Shown: piece by piece, positions 23,785-36,415 of the stretch
Layout: each line of letters opens with the position of its first letter
How positions within the stretch are numbered: the first letter of the stretch is position 1
Origin: Monosporascus cannonballus
Taxonomy: Eukaryota; Ascomycota; Sordariomycetes; Xylariales
Assembly: GCA_004154925.1 (NCBI GenBank)
Contig: QJNS01000013.1
Coordinates: 434,001 to 498,000, forward strand
DNA: 64,000 bases
Direction: 5' to 3'
Translations under genes and position numbers: made by a program
The notes under the pieces: generated by a model
Database searches by the model: none
What the model saw: only the letters and a program-made list of their open reading frames with translations
What the model was told of the DNA's origin: nothing

Positions 23785-25520
23785 ATGATTGTATGCTCCA
23801 TATGTGTTCCAAAGCTGCCATGGTATGGACTAACAGGACATCCTTAGCGGAAACAAGCCCGCCAAAGGCGGGATTACTTATACCGAAAGGTAAGTAACTT
23901 CTCTACCCAAAAGGACTTCGCGCAGAGATGGTTCCCTCATATGTGAGAAAAGATTATTGACCTCGGGTTGCAGGCCATAATTCTGCGAGAGGCCGAGATT
24001 AGCGAAAAGAGAGCGAAACTCAGAGCGTCGTTAGCCACGGGAAAGCCTTTAGATCCTTCCATTGCCAATGATCAGCAGTTGAGGAAAGACTACGCATACG
24101 ACGAATCCCGTCCCGATCGCAATGCTAATGAAGAGCTGGACCTCGACGACGAGTACTCCCAGCTGTCTGGTATTGTCGATCCTCGCGTCTTAGGTAAATC
24201 ATTGACGTGGAGAATCCTTACGACAATATAGACTAATCATTAAATTAGTCACTACCTCGAGGGATCCGTCAGCGCGCCTGTCCGCCTTCGCTAAAGAGAT
24301 TCGTCTTTTGCTGCCGACCGCAATAAGACTAAACCGCGGAAATTTAATCCTTCCGGAGCTCACGCGCTCAGCCCAGGCTGCCGGTCTTAGCGATATAGTT
24401 CTCCTTCACGAGCACCGAGGTGTACCAACGGCATTGTTAGTATCCCTAAACGAGGGTTGTTTTACCCCTTTATTCTGGCAGAGGAGCTGGAATCTACCTT
24501 AAGAAATCTGGGGGGTTCTAGCTCCTGTGTTATATATTAGAATTCGAGAGCAACTGCCAATCTATCGAGGAAGATCGGTCACTGACTCACGATAGAACAC
24601 TCTCACACTTCCCTCATGGCCCCACAGCCTCGTTCTCCTTGCATAACGTTGTCCTGCGCCATGATATACCGGGATCGATTCGGGGTACGGTCAGCGAATC
24701 GTATCCCCACCTCATCTTCGACGGTAATAGCAGCTTTAACCGTGGCTCTGGAGAACGTATTCTGATGCATTTAACTTCCAGGATTCACTACCCGTCTTGG
24801 GGAGAGGGTTGTTAAGATCCTCAAGCATATCTTTCCACCCCGAGAACCTGTTACGAGTAAAGCTAAGCTCGGCAACCGCGTTGTGACATTTAAGAGGTAC
24901 GATACCGACATTCTAGTTTTGAGTCTTCTTTTTGCCCCGGAGTCTGGCTTTGTTGTGCTTGAAAGCTAATGCATTCGCAGTACGTCCAAAATGATCCACT
25001 TGTTGATTCTAAAACTAGCGATTTCCGCACCACATGACTTCGGGGTTAAGCGAGAGGTATTGACATTGACATATCAGACATCGATGACACTATAGAGGTC
25101 CGCCACCATGTTTTCGTAAGAACCGGACATGACAGCATCGAGCTCAGTGAGGTGGGCCCGCGAATGTCCATGAAACTTTTCGAGATCCGTAGTGGTACAT
25201 GTAAGTTGCTTCTGGGGTTGTCCCTTGCGGATCATGCTTTATGGCCCGGATTGCACGCCAATTCTTATCGAGAGAGTAATTGCTGACTGTTTGTCACAGT
25301 GGAGAACAAGGACGGTGATGTCGAGTGGTGAGTAACTGGCGACCCCGATGCCGTCTCGATCCAATCAAGCATAGGAATCGGGCGTCTAGACGCATTTTCA
25401 AGTCGTGTCTTTTGGGACACTTCTTTGATCCCATGGGGTTCTAGTGAACCGTCGCTAACACAGAATTGTAGGCACCTTAACCAGTATACTAGGACGAGTC
25501 GCAAGAAGGACTATCTATGA
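23785..25520 (+). CDS. IMP4: U3 snoRNP protein IMP4 (Brix domain)
   Basis: Nine exons fit: 23785-23790, 23848-23889, 23974-24193, 24249-24435, 24596-24723, 24782-24896, 25055-25200, 25300-25327 and 25472-25520 (306 aa). The first exon codes only Met-Ile. The protein then reads [153 protein letters not shown], and ends [13 protein letters not shown]. This is the Brix-domain protein that, with Imp3, holds U3 snoRNA to the pre-18S rRNA in the nucleolar processome. The junction after NRVVTFK is odd: the donor appears shifted by one base, and only an earlier acceptor (25053-25054) keeps the frame, adding about eight residues. Confidence 0.9.
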
Positions 25521-28490
25521 GGTTGATTCCTCTGGCGCTGTGTTTCTTTGGATTCTATCGAGTCTCCGCACGACACGATATCAAAGGAATACGTATCGAA
25601 GGGGTGACCTCTGGAACTCGAACCGCACCCAAGCGAATCTCCAAATGAGGGTGTAGGTGTTGTGCGGGGTAGCTTGCACATATGCCTCAGCGTGCCGGCC
25701 TCCGAATGCATAGAGCAGTTCCGAGAGCGCAAGATCCGCTACTGGATGCTTGTTCATCGTATTGGTGATAGATTCAAGTCGTCTGGCTGGCACTATGACG
25801 GGGATTTCGCGATACGAGGGCGTTCTCATTACAGATCACCAGAATTCAGCTCAAGGACGGTATTTAGGTTATCTGGATAGATTCGGTCGCATTCCATGGC
25901 GCCGAACGCTATTTAGGGATGAACCGCATGTTACGGAAGCTTCAGAAAGGGAACGAAGACCTATAAGACTGCGCGAGTGGGAGCATGGTTGCTAAGTTAG
26001 GCCCCTGGTCAGGGACCTGACCAAACCAGCAGGAACAACATCTTTCAGTAACTAGATCGGAAGAACAGAAGATCAATGGAGACCGAGTCAGATCATAGCT
26101 AAAGGACAATGCAATGCGCCGGAGTGTCTCGCCAGCTACAGGCTGGAAACGTGGAATGCATGTTGAGCGCTTGCAGCTTCTAGAAGGGCGATTTCGGGCT
26201 AAGCTGTGGACGTAACTGAAGCAGGACAATGGGAGCAGCGGTGATTCGCAGTCATCACGCTGCAGAGAGCAGGCCGACTTAATAGGTTAAACCGGAAATG
26301 TTGCGCACGGTGGCTTACTCTGCCGTCCAGACTGTGCGCTTCATAATAGCGTGTGCAAGAGATGCACGGATACAGACTGGATCTCATCTACTCGAAACAG
26401 CATGCATTGCCCCCATCGTACTCTCTAGGCTAGGGCACTTCTGTCTCTATGGAAGCTATTGGACGTCACTATCTTCCAGAATTTTGCGCATTCTAGAATC
26501 AGGCTTGCTTGCAAGCGCCATGTGTACGGGGAGGCGAGCGGGCGGGAAAGCTCAACGGCTTTCGTCGCCGTCGTCTTCTCTCCTCGTCATATTCAACATT
26601 ATACACATACCACACCTTTAATGGGTGCGGCATTCTCATCGCAAGTTTCTTGGCCCTTCTCATGGTGGAGGCAACCTGAGGTCCAGAGTCAGGTAGAATG
26701 CTACGACGGGCCGTGATATCCAAGCCCGGGTGTACTCCAGACACCCGATGGAGCTAATCGCGTCCTTCCGAATATTTAAGTTAAAGGCCTCCAATATGTC
26801 TACGGACCAGAACGGATGCCATACTAGGCACAAGGGCGAGGAGCTTATGACCCGGGAGCGGTGTGGGGAAGACGAAATTCCACATGTTCCGTCGTAGTGA
26901 GCTCAAGTTTGTCCTGGCTACTTGACGGTTATCGGACGACGCGCGAACCGAATCCGTCGCCGTCCCCGGACAGCGCCAAACCCCACCACGCCCCCGTCGT
27001 GGAGAGGAGCGTAGGCACTTCGGTTGCTTCCCGAGGTTGTCGACGGCTGGGAGACGTCTTCCTTCCTCATGGGGCGCGGGCTGAGAGTGAAACTAACTCA
27101 GCCAAGCCCAGCAACACAGGCCTCGTCGGCGACTACGGTACCATTACTTATACTACTCCATGGGCTGGCTCGCACGACTGTGCTACCGGTATGTCGGGGT
27201 GGTTACTTACGTGGGCCCTACACCTCGCGTGTTCGCGCTTCTGCAAGGCGTCCCCATTTGTTTCAGGGGCTATGCCGGCTGTTAGCCCCTTGTTTCTCTT
27301 TCCGCAGGGGTCTTAGTTTTCATCCGATCATCTACCGTACCTACTTGGTACGTCACGGATTACGAAGAACCACGCCCGCCCGCTAGATACCACGTTCCAG
27401 TTTGCTACATGATCAGTACCTTCTTTGAAGTGAGCACTAGAGTTCGAAGGATCGCTCACATGGTTCGGTAAGCCTTCGACGCGTACGTATTCATATGTTG
27501 TTCTCCAATAAATACCTCCTGTACAGGGACGGGACAAATGAGGTGCATCCAGTATAAGTTAGCATTTATGTTGTACTTATGTATACTAGGCCGATACCAT
27601 TTTCAAAAGAACATACTGTAGGCAGCAAGAAAAGGGTGCATCTTGAACCTTTGGTATTTCTGCAGAGTCCTCACTTATGCAGCTGCCAAACTTCTTATCA
27701 TCTTCAATCGGTTGCCCCCCTTCAATTAATTGCCGCCATCACCGCCTACTTCGACATTATTCGTTGCGACTGCGGCCTGCATTACGTTATATACATATAT
27801 TCTGATGCTTGCATGGTTGAAGTTGGTTTTAGCGAATGAAGGTTGAAAGCGTCAAATTCGAATAAAAATAGGGGGCGCTTGATGTAGTTGGTCTTATACC
27901 TGTTTTCCGGGCTGTGATAGTCTGGCAGGTGTTTGTTTGGTGGGGGCACAGCAAGAAAAATAGCAATGTGGACATTGCAGAAATAGCAACGCTCTAAAAA
28001 CATTAGCGTCTAGGTAGGTGGATTGGCCGTTCGTTGCCCATCCAAAACGTCATTTCCATCAGCGCAATACAACCCAGGCTCAGCCATCCGATATAACGTA
28101 TGTACCAGGCAGGGTAGCCCTACATACATACATATGTAACCCATCTTTCTCGAAATCCACCCACTTTGACGGGTACTCCTCTTCCCCAGAACTTTATTAA
28201 AATCATCACAACCGAAAGAAGCCCAAACCCAAACCGGTTGGGAACCGTCGCAAACCTCAGGTTAGCTTGGCAGTAAGCTCCTCAATTTCGATTACTGTAC
28301 GAGTAATTCATTCCCACACTCCGTAGCAGAATCACCAGTCATTATTCATACCTGCCCTTTCATCTTCATACCTCGCTTGACATTGACGTTTGATTGAGCA
28401 TTCAACAATCGCGCAAGTGTCCGACCCTTCCGTGACCGTGGTTAATCTCATCAGCTTAGTTACATAGACAAGAGTCTCCCTCTACACGCC
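25521..28490. other. Intergenic, about 3 kb
   Basis: The stretch lies between IMP4 and the syntaxin gene, both on the plus strand. Frames such as 26861-27316 lack an ATG and any known motif. CTAGGTAGGTGG at 28010-28020 is another copy of the promoter word family. The last 200 bp are the presumed syntaxin promoter and 5' UTR. I see nothing else. Confidence 0.45.
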
Positions 28491-29594
28491 ATGTCTTACG
28501 GTTCGTACGGCGGAGGCGGACGCGAAGGCGGAGGCAATCCGTACCAGCAAGGCCCGTCGGCCGAGGGCGGCTACGGTTATGGCGAGGTGAGTGAGCGAAC
28601 GCTCAATTCAGCTCAATTGACGCGTTCCGTGACGATTGCTAATTCATTCGACTCGACAACCTCAGCAGGACCACGAGATGCAGAACTATTCCCAGCAACC
28701 CGCCTCTGACACGCTTCCACAACAAGACTTCCTCGGCCGCATCCAGTTCCTCCGCAATGAGATCGGCAATCTGCGCCAAAACGTCCAAGCAATCGCGTCG
28801 CTCCATCAGCGCTCTCTCGCCGAATCCGACGGCGGCCTGTCCGCGCAGCAGCTCGAGCGCATCGTCGCCGAAACCCAGACACTCAACGCTGGAATTCGGG
28901 ATCAGCTTAAGTTCCTCGCCAACGACGCCAACAGGACTACCGATGGTAGTCGGGGCCTGAAGGAGAAGCAGGTCAACACCATCAAGAACGAATTCGAACG
29001 CGAACTGCACAATTACCAATCCGAGGAGAGCTCTTTCCGTCAGCGCTATCGAGACCAGATTGCCCGCCAGTATCGCATCGTGAACCCTGACGCCAGCGAA
29101 GATGAGGTGCACCAGGCTACGGAGGCGGACTGGGGTAACGAGGGTGTTTTCCAGACGGCGGTATGTGGTCCCGGTTTTCCGCCTCGCTCCTCGTCGAGTT
29201 CGTGTACACTCGTTTAACACATCCGTGACTGACCAACCTATAGCTTAGAAGCAACCGGGTGGGACAGGCGTCCAATATTCTAGGCAACGTGCGCGCAAGG
29301 CACAGCGAGCTGCAGCGCATTGAGAAGACGTTGTTAGAACTGTCGGCCATGTTCCAGGATCTTGCTGTTTTGGTGGAGCAGCAGGAGCCTGCGGTGCAAC
29401 AAGCCGAGCAGAACGCCGAAAACACGACGAAGTACATCGATCAAGGCAACGTGCACGTTGATAAGGGTATTACCAGCGCCCGTAATGCGCGGAAATACAA
29501 GTGGTGGTGTCTGCTTGTGGTGGTCATCATCCTTGTTATCCTCGCCATCATCCTTGCCATTATATTCCGCAAAGGCGGGCCCGGAAACCCCTAG
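28491..29594 (+). CDS. Plasma-membrane syntaxin (Sso1/Psy1 type t-SNARE)
   Basis: Exons 28491-28586, 28669-29160 and 29244-29594 give 312 aa. A Gly/Tyr/Gln-rich start (MSYGSYGGGGREGGGNPYQQ) precedes the Habc three-helix region (FLGRIQFLRNEIGNLRQNVQAI ... NTIKNEFERELHNYQSEESSFRQRYRDQIARQYRIVNPDASEDE). The SNARE helix runs RHSELQRIEKTLLELSAMFQDLAVLVEQQEPAVQQ, with the zero-layer Gln in MFQDLA. A single C-terminal membrane anchor (WWCLLVVVIILVILAIILAIIF, about 283-304) ends RKGGPGNP. It is a Qa-SNARE on the plasma membrane, pairing with a SNAP-25/Sec9-like and a synaptobrevin/Snc protein to fuse secretory vesicles, needed at the hyphal tip. Confidence 0.93.
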
Positions 29595-31140
29595 GGGAGT
29601 TCCGTTCAAGATTCACTGCGCGTGGCTGCATCGCGGCCCTTCATTTTATGAACCGAGTTTTCGACGAAAAAGGCTTCCGGGAAGGGGGCTATTGACACCG
29701 AAACAAGAATACCCGTCATGGATATCAGATATTTAGGTCCAAACACGACATTAATCATCGATCCCTCCTTTCCGGTAGGTCAGATACCACCATGGAAAGA
29801 CGGTGGTATCGCTATATCCTGAGGAAATGAGGGGGGTCTCTTAATACATCAACTGTTCTTATGTACGCATAGCTTACTTGCACGCTTAATTCCTGCGTTT
29901 CCGCAGCGGGTGTCATGCTACTGGATATTCGGCGTCTTGCTTAGAAGCTACAACGCCTCTAGTGTGTAGGTATGAAGCAACATTCTACGACTTATGCTGA
30001 GCGACGTTACTAGTATGATTTCGTGTGCGTCATGAAGGCTCCCGTGATACCGCTCTACGGTACGATATGGTATGCGTGCCTATTTTGCCGAAAGATCAGT
30101 ATGCCGACTGGCACATAACCGGGCCTTGGGCGTTACTACGTAGGATTCTAGATGTGCCCTAGATTCTCCTTTCCTCTCGGCTCTACCCTTCAAGTCTATA
30201 GCACGCATCTATACGTAGATGCCGGGACCTCCCGTGGCGACTACCGATCTGAATAAACAGAACCGTCCTCCGAGAACCCACGGCGACCGACACGTCCTGC
30301 TACTGGGCTACGGTACCGGGTTGGGATGCCGTCGTCGTGGCGGCGGGTGAAACGAGACGTCGGGGGGGGGGGGGGGGGGGTGGTTGGTAGGCAGCAGCTT
30401 GTTTGCCGCTTAGATACTGTAATTTATCAAACCCCGGCTTGCCATTTATACTCGTGAGATATGGTAGTAGTATGACCTTAGCCATGTCTAAAGGACCCTG
30501 CCACCCACCCCTTCTCTACAGGTAGAAATAACGCCATCGGTCGTTTTAGATCGGTTTGTCTTATCGAGGATTCCACCGAAGGCGTTTGCGAACAGCACTG
30601 CTTTACCAGGCAGCATAGGTTCGATCTCTCCCCAAGCCCAGTCGAATTACGCAATCCAACTGGACCACCGCGGATCTCCTTGTAGGAGGGAGATTGTAGG
30701 AATACATATACAACCATATAACGCTTGAACTAGTAATGGTCGAGCGCCCGATCTTTTGCAATAATCCGATAGAGATGATTTCGTAATAGGAGAGCCGAAA
30801 ACGCTGGGAGGATTTAGCCGGCCGCGGAGTCTACTGGTTATAATGATTAAGGTATCTCTAGCTCCCCAGGTATCCCTTTGCCGCTAATTTTATATTCCGA
30901 ACATGGTATTCTTTTTTTTATACACTCCGGAATATTTATAAATGTCGATTATATACAACACAGATACCAAAGCCTACCGTTTAATATATTATTTTGCATG
31001 TAGTCATTCTATACCCGTTGTTAAATCCAGAATAATGGGAACATATTGCGAAATTTGTATTCGTAATGATAAGAACACAACGTAGCTTTATAACGAGCAC
31101 CCAATGGTTTGGTTTTCCAGCCCCAAATAATTCCAACCGG
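29595..31140. other. Intergenic, convergent
   Basis: The stretch lies between the syntaxin gene (+) and the sedolisin gene (-). It includes a run of 19 G's at 30362-30380 and A+T-rich sequence from about 30880. No gene is supported. Confidence 0.5.
30362..30380. repeat. Poly-G homopolymer
   Basis: Nineteen consecutive G's lie in intergenic DNA. The length may be unreliable in the assembly. Confidence 0.85.
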
Positions 31141-33422
31141 CTATCTTTGAATATTACCAGCGCGGGTATCTCCCCCCTTTCCCGCCCCGTCGCCCGCCCT
31201 CGGCAGCCGCACGCCCGGCGCGGCCGCCTCGAGCAGGCGGTCGAACAGCGGGGTCCCGAGGCCCGTGACGGGGTCCCAGCCGGGCACGGCGTCCCAGCCG
31301 GCGCGGGGGACGTAGGGGGTCGGGAGGTAGCTGAACTTGTCGACGCCGGTGCAGCCGCGGCTGCGGCCGTCGACAACATCCGCGAACCCGCCCGCCTCGA
31401 GCGCCGCCGAGTAGAGCCAGGGGTTCAGGAAGCCGAGCGGGGGCCGGCCGGCGCGCAGGCGCGCGCCGTTGAGCAGGCTCACGAGCGCCGCGACCGTCGG
31501 CGCCGCCGCCGACGTGCCGGCGACGAGCCGCGGCATCCCGCCGCCCCCCGGCCCGCGGCCGCCCCGGGGCGCGAACATCACCCTGTACCGCGCCGCCTGC
31601 GCCGCCACGTCCGGGAACCCGCGGCCGCGCGCGTCGTAGAGCCCCGCGAACGCGTCGTCGCCGTTCGGCCCCCCCCGCGCCCCGAGGTACGCCGACACCG
31701 CCGCCGCCTGGTACGCCGGGCGCTCGAACACGTCCGAGAACCCGCCCGAGGAGAAGTCGGCGGCGCGCTCGGGCGCCACGCCCGTCGTGCCGCCCACCGA
31801 CGTCACGAACGGGCAGCCCCCCGGGAACGTGGGCAGGAAGCGCGTCGTCCTGTTGCCGTCGTTGGTCTGGCACGCGCTGCCGGGTCCGGTGCTGGATCGT
31901 TGTGCGGGTCAGCGCGGGTCCTTTCTTGCCTTCACCCCCGTCTCCTGGGAGCCTTTGGCGGGGAGGGAGAGGAGGGATGTTGCGTTCGGGTGGACTTACT
32001 CTCCTGATGCGACTATCACTGATGTTCCCCGGGCCCCGAGCGCGCCGAACATCGCACATACCTTCTGGGCGTACGTCCTCGGCACCGACTGTTCGTCCTC
32101 GCCGTACGAGATGCTCAGGGTGTGGGGAAGTTGGTCGTCGTCGAGACCGAGCATGTACGTCAGGAACTCGAGGTAAGGTTCGTTCGACACCTGCCAATTT
32201 CTTAATAATGCGAGCGATGGTTACTGCTTGCAAGCCTGGGACGTACTTCATTGGGGTCTGGCTGGCTGTTAGGAACATCTGGTTAGCTTCTTGCTGGGTT
32301 CCAAAAGTATACGGTGCCGTAGCTGGGACTCACTCGAGGTCCGGAATCAAGGGGCCGCGACCGCCAGTTGAGTAGTAGCGCAGATCGGCGTCGAAGCCCA
32401 GCGCTGCCGCGTACTGAATGTCCAGGTTGGCTTCCGCGTCATCGTGCGTGGTGTCGTTCTGGTCGTCTCGACCGCCGTTGATCAGATGTGTGGTAAAGTT
32501 TTGCGTCTGGGCATAGGGGGCGTACCGCTCCAAGAATAGGTCAAGCGAGTCGTGTTTGGCGTATTGCTGCCTGTCGTCAGGGATGACACAAGGCTGGGAG
32601 ATGCCGGCTAGCTACTCACCTCCAGGAAGCCGCCGACCCCCAGGATGGACTTGGACTTCGCATCGGCTATCGTGTCGTTCACCCTGTAGAGAGCCCTCAG
32701 GCACTGGGGCGTGATCGTGCTGTTGCAAAATTCCACGTCCAGCTCTCTGGTGGGAACGTTGGCGGCAAGCGCTACGCTAGGGGGTGTAATATCCTCCTTG
32801 TCCAGTACCTCGACTACGTTCAACCGCTGCGGCCTCATCTGGCCGAAGCGAGTAGTAGGTTGAATCATGGTGATATGAGACCGGACCTCCGCCGGGACTT
32901 GGTACCTGCTCTAGATCAGTACATTGTTCCTAGAATCTAGCTACCGGGGCGCCATGCATACCGCAGAGTCCGAAGCCGCTTGATATCCGTGCCGACATAG
33001 TAGTAGATCGCGAACCGGGTGCCCAATAAGTCTTCGGCCCTGGACACGTTGGTCCTGAAGTTGATCCATTCCCCGGCATTCTCGATGTGTGCTGCTGGTA
33101 TTCCGGAGGCTCGCAGCCAGTCGGCGACGGCTGCGGTTGACTCTTCTCGCGGCCTCATCAGATGGCTGAGCTCCTCGCGGGACAGGTGTTTCCCGTAAAG
33201 GGGATCCTGAGGGGCCGAGATATCGTAGAGCTTCTGCTCGAGCAGTGCCGGGTTTTCCTGGTCGAGGGCAATGCGGAGCCGAATAGGTTGGGCAGGATCC
33301 GCGTCTTTGAGTTTCATCCAGCCCTTTGGGACTCCCTGCAGAGACTCGACCTGAACGAGAGAACGTGCCGTGACGGAGCAGAGCAGTATGGGCACTGCGA
33401 CCAGGAGCGACGGGGACCACAT
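31141..33422 (-). CDS. Secreted tripeptidyl peptidase, sedolisin family (S53)
   Basis: Six exons (33422-32962, 32905-32620, 32566-32334, 32265-32247, 32190-32000, 31891-31141) join in frame to 646 aa; the fourth is only 19 nt. A signal peptide (MWSPSLLVAVPILLCSVTARS) and a sedolisin prodomain (GWMKLKDADPAQPIRLRIAL, DPLYGKHLSREELSHLMRP) come first. The catalytic Glu and Asp lie in AEANLDIQYAAAL, the oxyanion Asp in SGDTGPGSACQTNDG (rebuilt across the 5/6 splice), and the nucleophile Ser in VAGTSAAAPTVAAL. The calcium-site motif GWDPVTGLGTP is near the end. All sedolisin hallmarks are kept, so it is probably active, cleaving tripeptides from protein N-termini at acid pH outside the cell. The last exon is far richer in G+C than the others. 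Confidence 0.93.
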
Positions 33423-34286
33423 ATTGCTCAGTGCAAGTGCAAGGTAGGCTCAGGTGCAGTCGGAGGCTCCTTGAATGTAGTGTGTACTAAGCTATGGATA
33501 TCCTTTCTAGTTCCTGGGGGGTTTAAGAGTTATATATACAGCCATATACAGCTACGCTATTACGACTACAAGGTTATATTATAAGGTTACAGTTGATATA
33601 CTAGGTTCTTTATTCGACCGCGGTGGATCACTGGCGACCAAGGAGAACCAGACTTAGGAACTTACTGTAGTGGTTAATCCGGGACTCTCCTCCGCCATGC
33701 GGGTTCCCGCTGTGTGTATAACGTGATTACCTAGCTACCTACCTATATAGGTGGGCATAGACGAAACGATACAGCGGCTGTGCCGCATCACGTACGCCCT
33801 GCAACAGCATAGGTAATTCACTTACTGCTCTATTCCCCATTGCCATCTATGTACCCAGGTAATTTACAACATCCGCACCCGACGCAAGAGGAAAGACAGC
33901 CCCGACGATTCCGGTATGCAATCTCCCCAGCCTCCTTTTCCCCTCAGTCAAGATTCCTCTATAAATGACCTAACAGTCGATGAATAGGGGCACAAGGGGA
34001 GATGCATCAGAGTATCTTGGGTACTTCTGAAAACTCTTGGATGAAGTAAACCAAACCAAACCAACTAGTCGCCACTGATGCTGGATGATGATGATGATGA
34101 CGAGTCCTCATTATGGTTGTACATCGTCGCTTCGCTTCTCTCTTACAAACCGTAATGGTATAATCAACGGTGAACCCGGCAAGTGCGTACGAGGCTCCAA
34201 CGAAGCAACACCGGCCGACCTATCGATTTCGCGAACTGGGGCACTCCTACCGCGTAGGTACTATATCGCAGGAGAAAAATGGTCCT
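33423..34286. other. Upstream region of sedolisin / 3' flank of BAR-SH3 gene
   Basis: It contains the palindrome at 33741-33752 and a short GAT repeat near 34087-34100. No gene is supported. Confidence 0.5.
33741..33752. promoter_or_regulatory. ACCTATATAGGT palindrome
   Basis: A perfect 12-base palindrome lies about 320 bp upstream of the sedolisin ATG, within GATTACCTAGCTACCT and further ACCT words. It belongs to the family seen at 5963 and 10721. Function is unknown. Confidence 0.4.
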
Positions 34287-35893
34287 CTAACTGTTTAATT
34301 TAACGTAGTTACCTGCGCGGGAAAAGGGTGCCGATTAGTTCCATCGTCATAATCATGGTGCACGAGTGTACAACCACACACATTTCTGAACAAACAAATG
34401 AAAGGGGAGACGGGAAGAAAAGAAAAACAAGACATACCAGGGAACGACCCCGTCTGCCCGTGGCACTTCCCGGTCCACCACTCGTTCTCGTTCTGTGTCC
34501 GGCTGACGATTTCGATGACGTCACCGGCACGGAAGCTTAGGTCGCCGGCCGCCTGCGCCTGGTAGTCGTAGAGCGCCGTGACCGTCTCGACGGCCGGTTT
34601 CGCGCTGCCGCCCATCAGCGCCTTGGGCTTCGGCTTCGGCGGCGGCGGCTTGGACTTGGCGGCGGCAGCCGCCGCCATGCCCGGGGACAGCGGCGCGGGC
34701 GACGTCGAGGACTTCCACGACGCCAACGAGGGCGACGCGGCAGTCGCCGAGTACGGCGGTGGTGGGTGGTCTGTCAGCTCGTCCTCCGCCGCGGCATGTG
34801 CTAGTTGTGGTTGTGGCGGCTGCAGGTGGCTGCCGCCGCTGAATTTGGCGGAGGAGCCGGCGCTCGGCGTCGTCGGGTTCGTGCTCGGGCCGGCGGTGAT
34901 CAGCCCCGCCGGCTTGTTGCCCTCGATCGCGTGCTGCGGCTTGTTGCCGTACTTGGGCGGCCTCGGACGGCCGCTGGTCTTGAAGCGCACGATGCTGAGC
35001 TTCTCGGCCTGCTCCTGGATGTCGCCACGCTTCTGGAAGAAGGCCTCCTCCACGTCGAGGGTGAGGTCGAAGTATCCTATGTCGCACTGCTGCATCTTCT
35101 CGTGCAGGGTGTAGAAGATGTTCAGCTGCATGTAATAGAATGACTGAAAGAGCGGCTGGATGAACTGGCGCTCGAGCGCAAACAGTTTCGGCAGCTCTTC
35201 CTTGAGCAGGTCGTTGAAGTAGTTGAAATCCTGGGTCGCCTGCTCGACATCGTTCTCGGCCTTCCACATGGCCTTCTCGTCCCTTGCCGACTTCTCTTTC
35301 TTATCCCTCAGCTTCTTGAGCGTCGCGTTATGTCGGTCGTAGTCTAGCTTCTTGTGTTCGCGCTTTACCGCCGTCTTCCGGATGACCTTGAGCACGTCGA
35401 GGAGCTCGTTCGCAGGCCTTATCACGCGCGACTCGATCATTTCCAGTTCCGGCGCCAGTGTGTCTTGTAGATCCTTCACGATGGCCTCGTATTCTTCGCA
35501 GGCGCGGATACCCTCTACGTTTCCCGCGACTACAAGGGAGTCGGGATCGGAAACGCGTCCTGATATGGGCTTGTAGATCTCGGTCATGGCCTGGCTGAAC
35601 TCGATCTGGTGGTCGAGCATGCCGTTGATGGCCTCGAAGTACTTCTTGCTCTCATCGTGGAGGTGTTTCGTTTCCTTCTCGAGCTCTTGAAACCGGCGCT
35701 CTGAATCGATAAAGACCGCATCTTTAGTGTGCTCGCCGATGTTAAACTTGGCCTTGATCTGTTGCGGCGCCTACAGGTTGTGGTGTTAGTTGATCAGCTC
35801 TCTGGCCTCTTGGGCCCGACGAAGTTCTTCTGGGATGGAGACGGCGTCTGCACTTACCCGGATAACGCTCTTCTGGAAGCCTTTAAAACTCAT
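34287..35893 (-). CDS. RVS167: BAR-SH3 protein, amphiphysin/Rvs167 homologue
   Basis: Exons 35893-35858, 35770-34438 and 34312-34287 give 464 aa. The start [32 protein letters not shown] is the N-terminal amphipathic helix and opening of a BAR domain that continues to about residue 245 (FQELEKETKHLHDESKKY, LDVLKVIRKTAVKREHKKLDYDRH, DFNYFNDLLKEELPKLFALE, EEAFFQKRGDIQEQAEKL). A disordered Pro/Ser/Ala linker with poly-Pro stretches follows (SKPPPPKPKPK). The SH3 domain closes the protein: [50 protein letters not shown], rebuilt across the last splice. With an Rvs161 partner it shapes and severs the necks of endocytic vesicles at actin patches. Confidence 0.94.
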
Positions 35894-36355
35894 ATCTAGC
35901 GGCACAGACCAAAAAGTGGGATGTCTAGAGAATATTCGTAGGAAGTGAGCGTATATAGGACCTAAGCAAGAAGACTTGGGCTCTTTATTTAGCTTGTATG
36001 ATGTCGTTGACGGGCCCCAAACGGTTTCGGGAAAGCCGGTGACGCTATGACTTGGGCTTGGTCAGGGTGGATTCTTGATGCGCGATCCGGGAGTAGAGGG
36101 CAGCTTATTGAACATACCCCAGTAGGAGGTCAGGTAGACATTCAGATTAGACGATCAGACCAGATGAGGGTTGAAGTTAAGTAATGTGTAAGTGACAAAG
36201 TTTCCGTGGCAGTGCTGATGCAATCGGGCTCGGCTTCGTCAGGCGCCCCGTTGTCCTGGTCCCGTTTTGTGGCTTGTCAGCAGCGGGAGCAGCGGCGGCG
36301 ACGGAGGTGACGGCACCGGGGGGGGGGGGGGGGGGGGGGGGGCAANNNNNNNNNN

Positions 36356-36415
<60 letters not shown>

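Noticed and set aside
30618..30667. Minus-strand A-box-like and B-box-like words (TGGTCCAGTTGG ... GATCGAACC), suggesting a tRNA
   Set aside because: The D, anticodon and T arms do not pair and the spacing of 41 bases is too short. At most it is a decayed tRNA-like sequence.
31066..32278. Long frames of over 300 codons on the plus strand and in a second minus frame
   Set aside because: They are shadows of the very G+C-rich last sedolisin exon. Their composition is Arg/Ala/Pro-rich with no domain.
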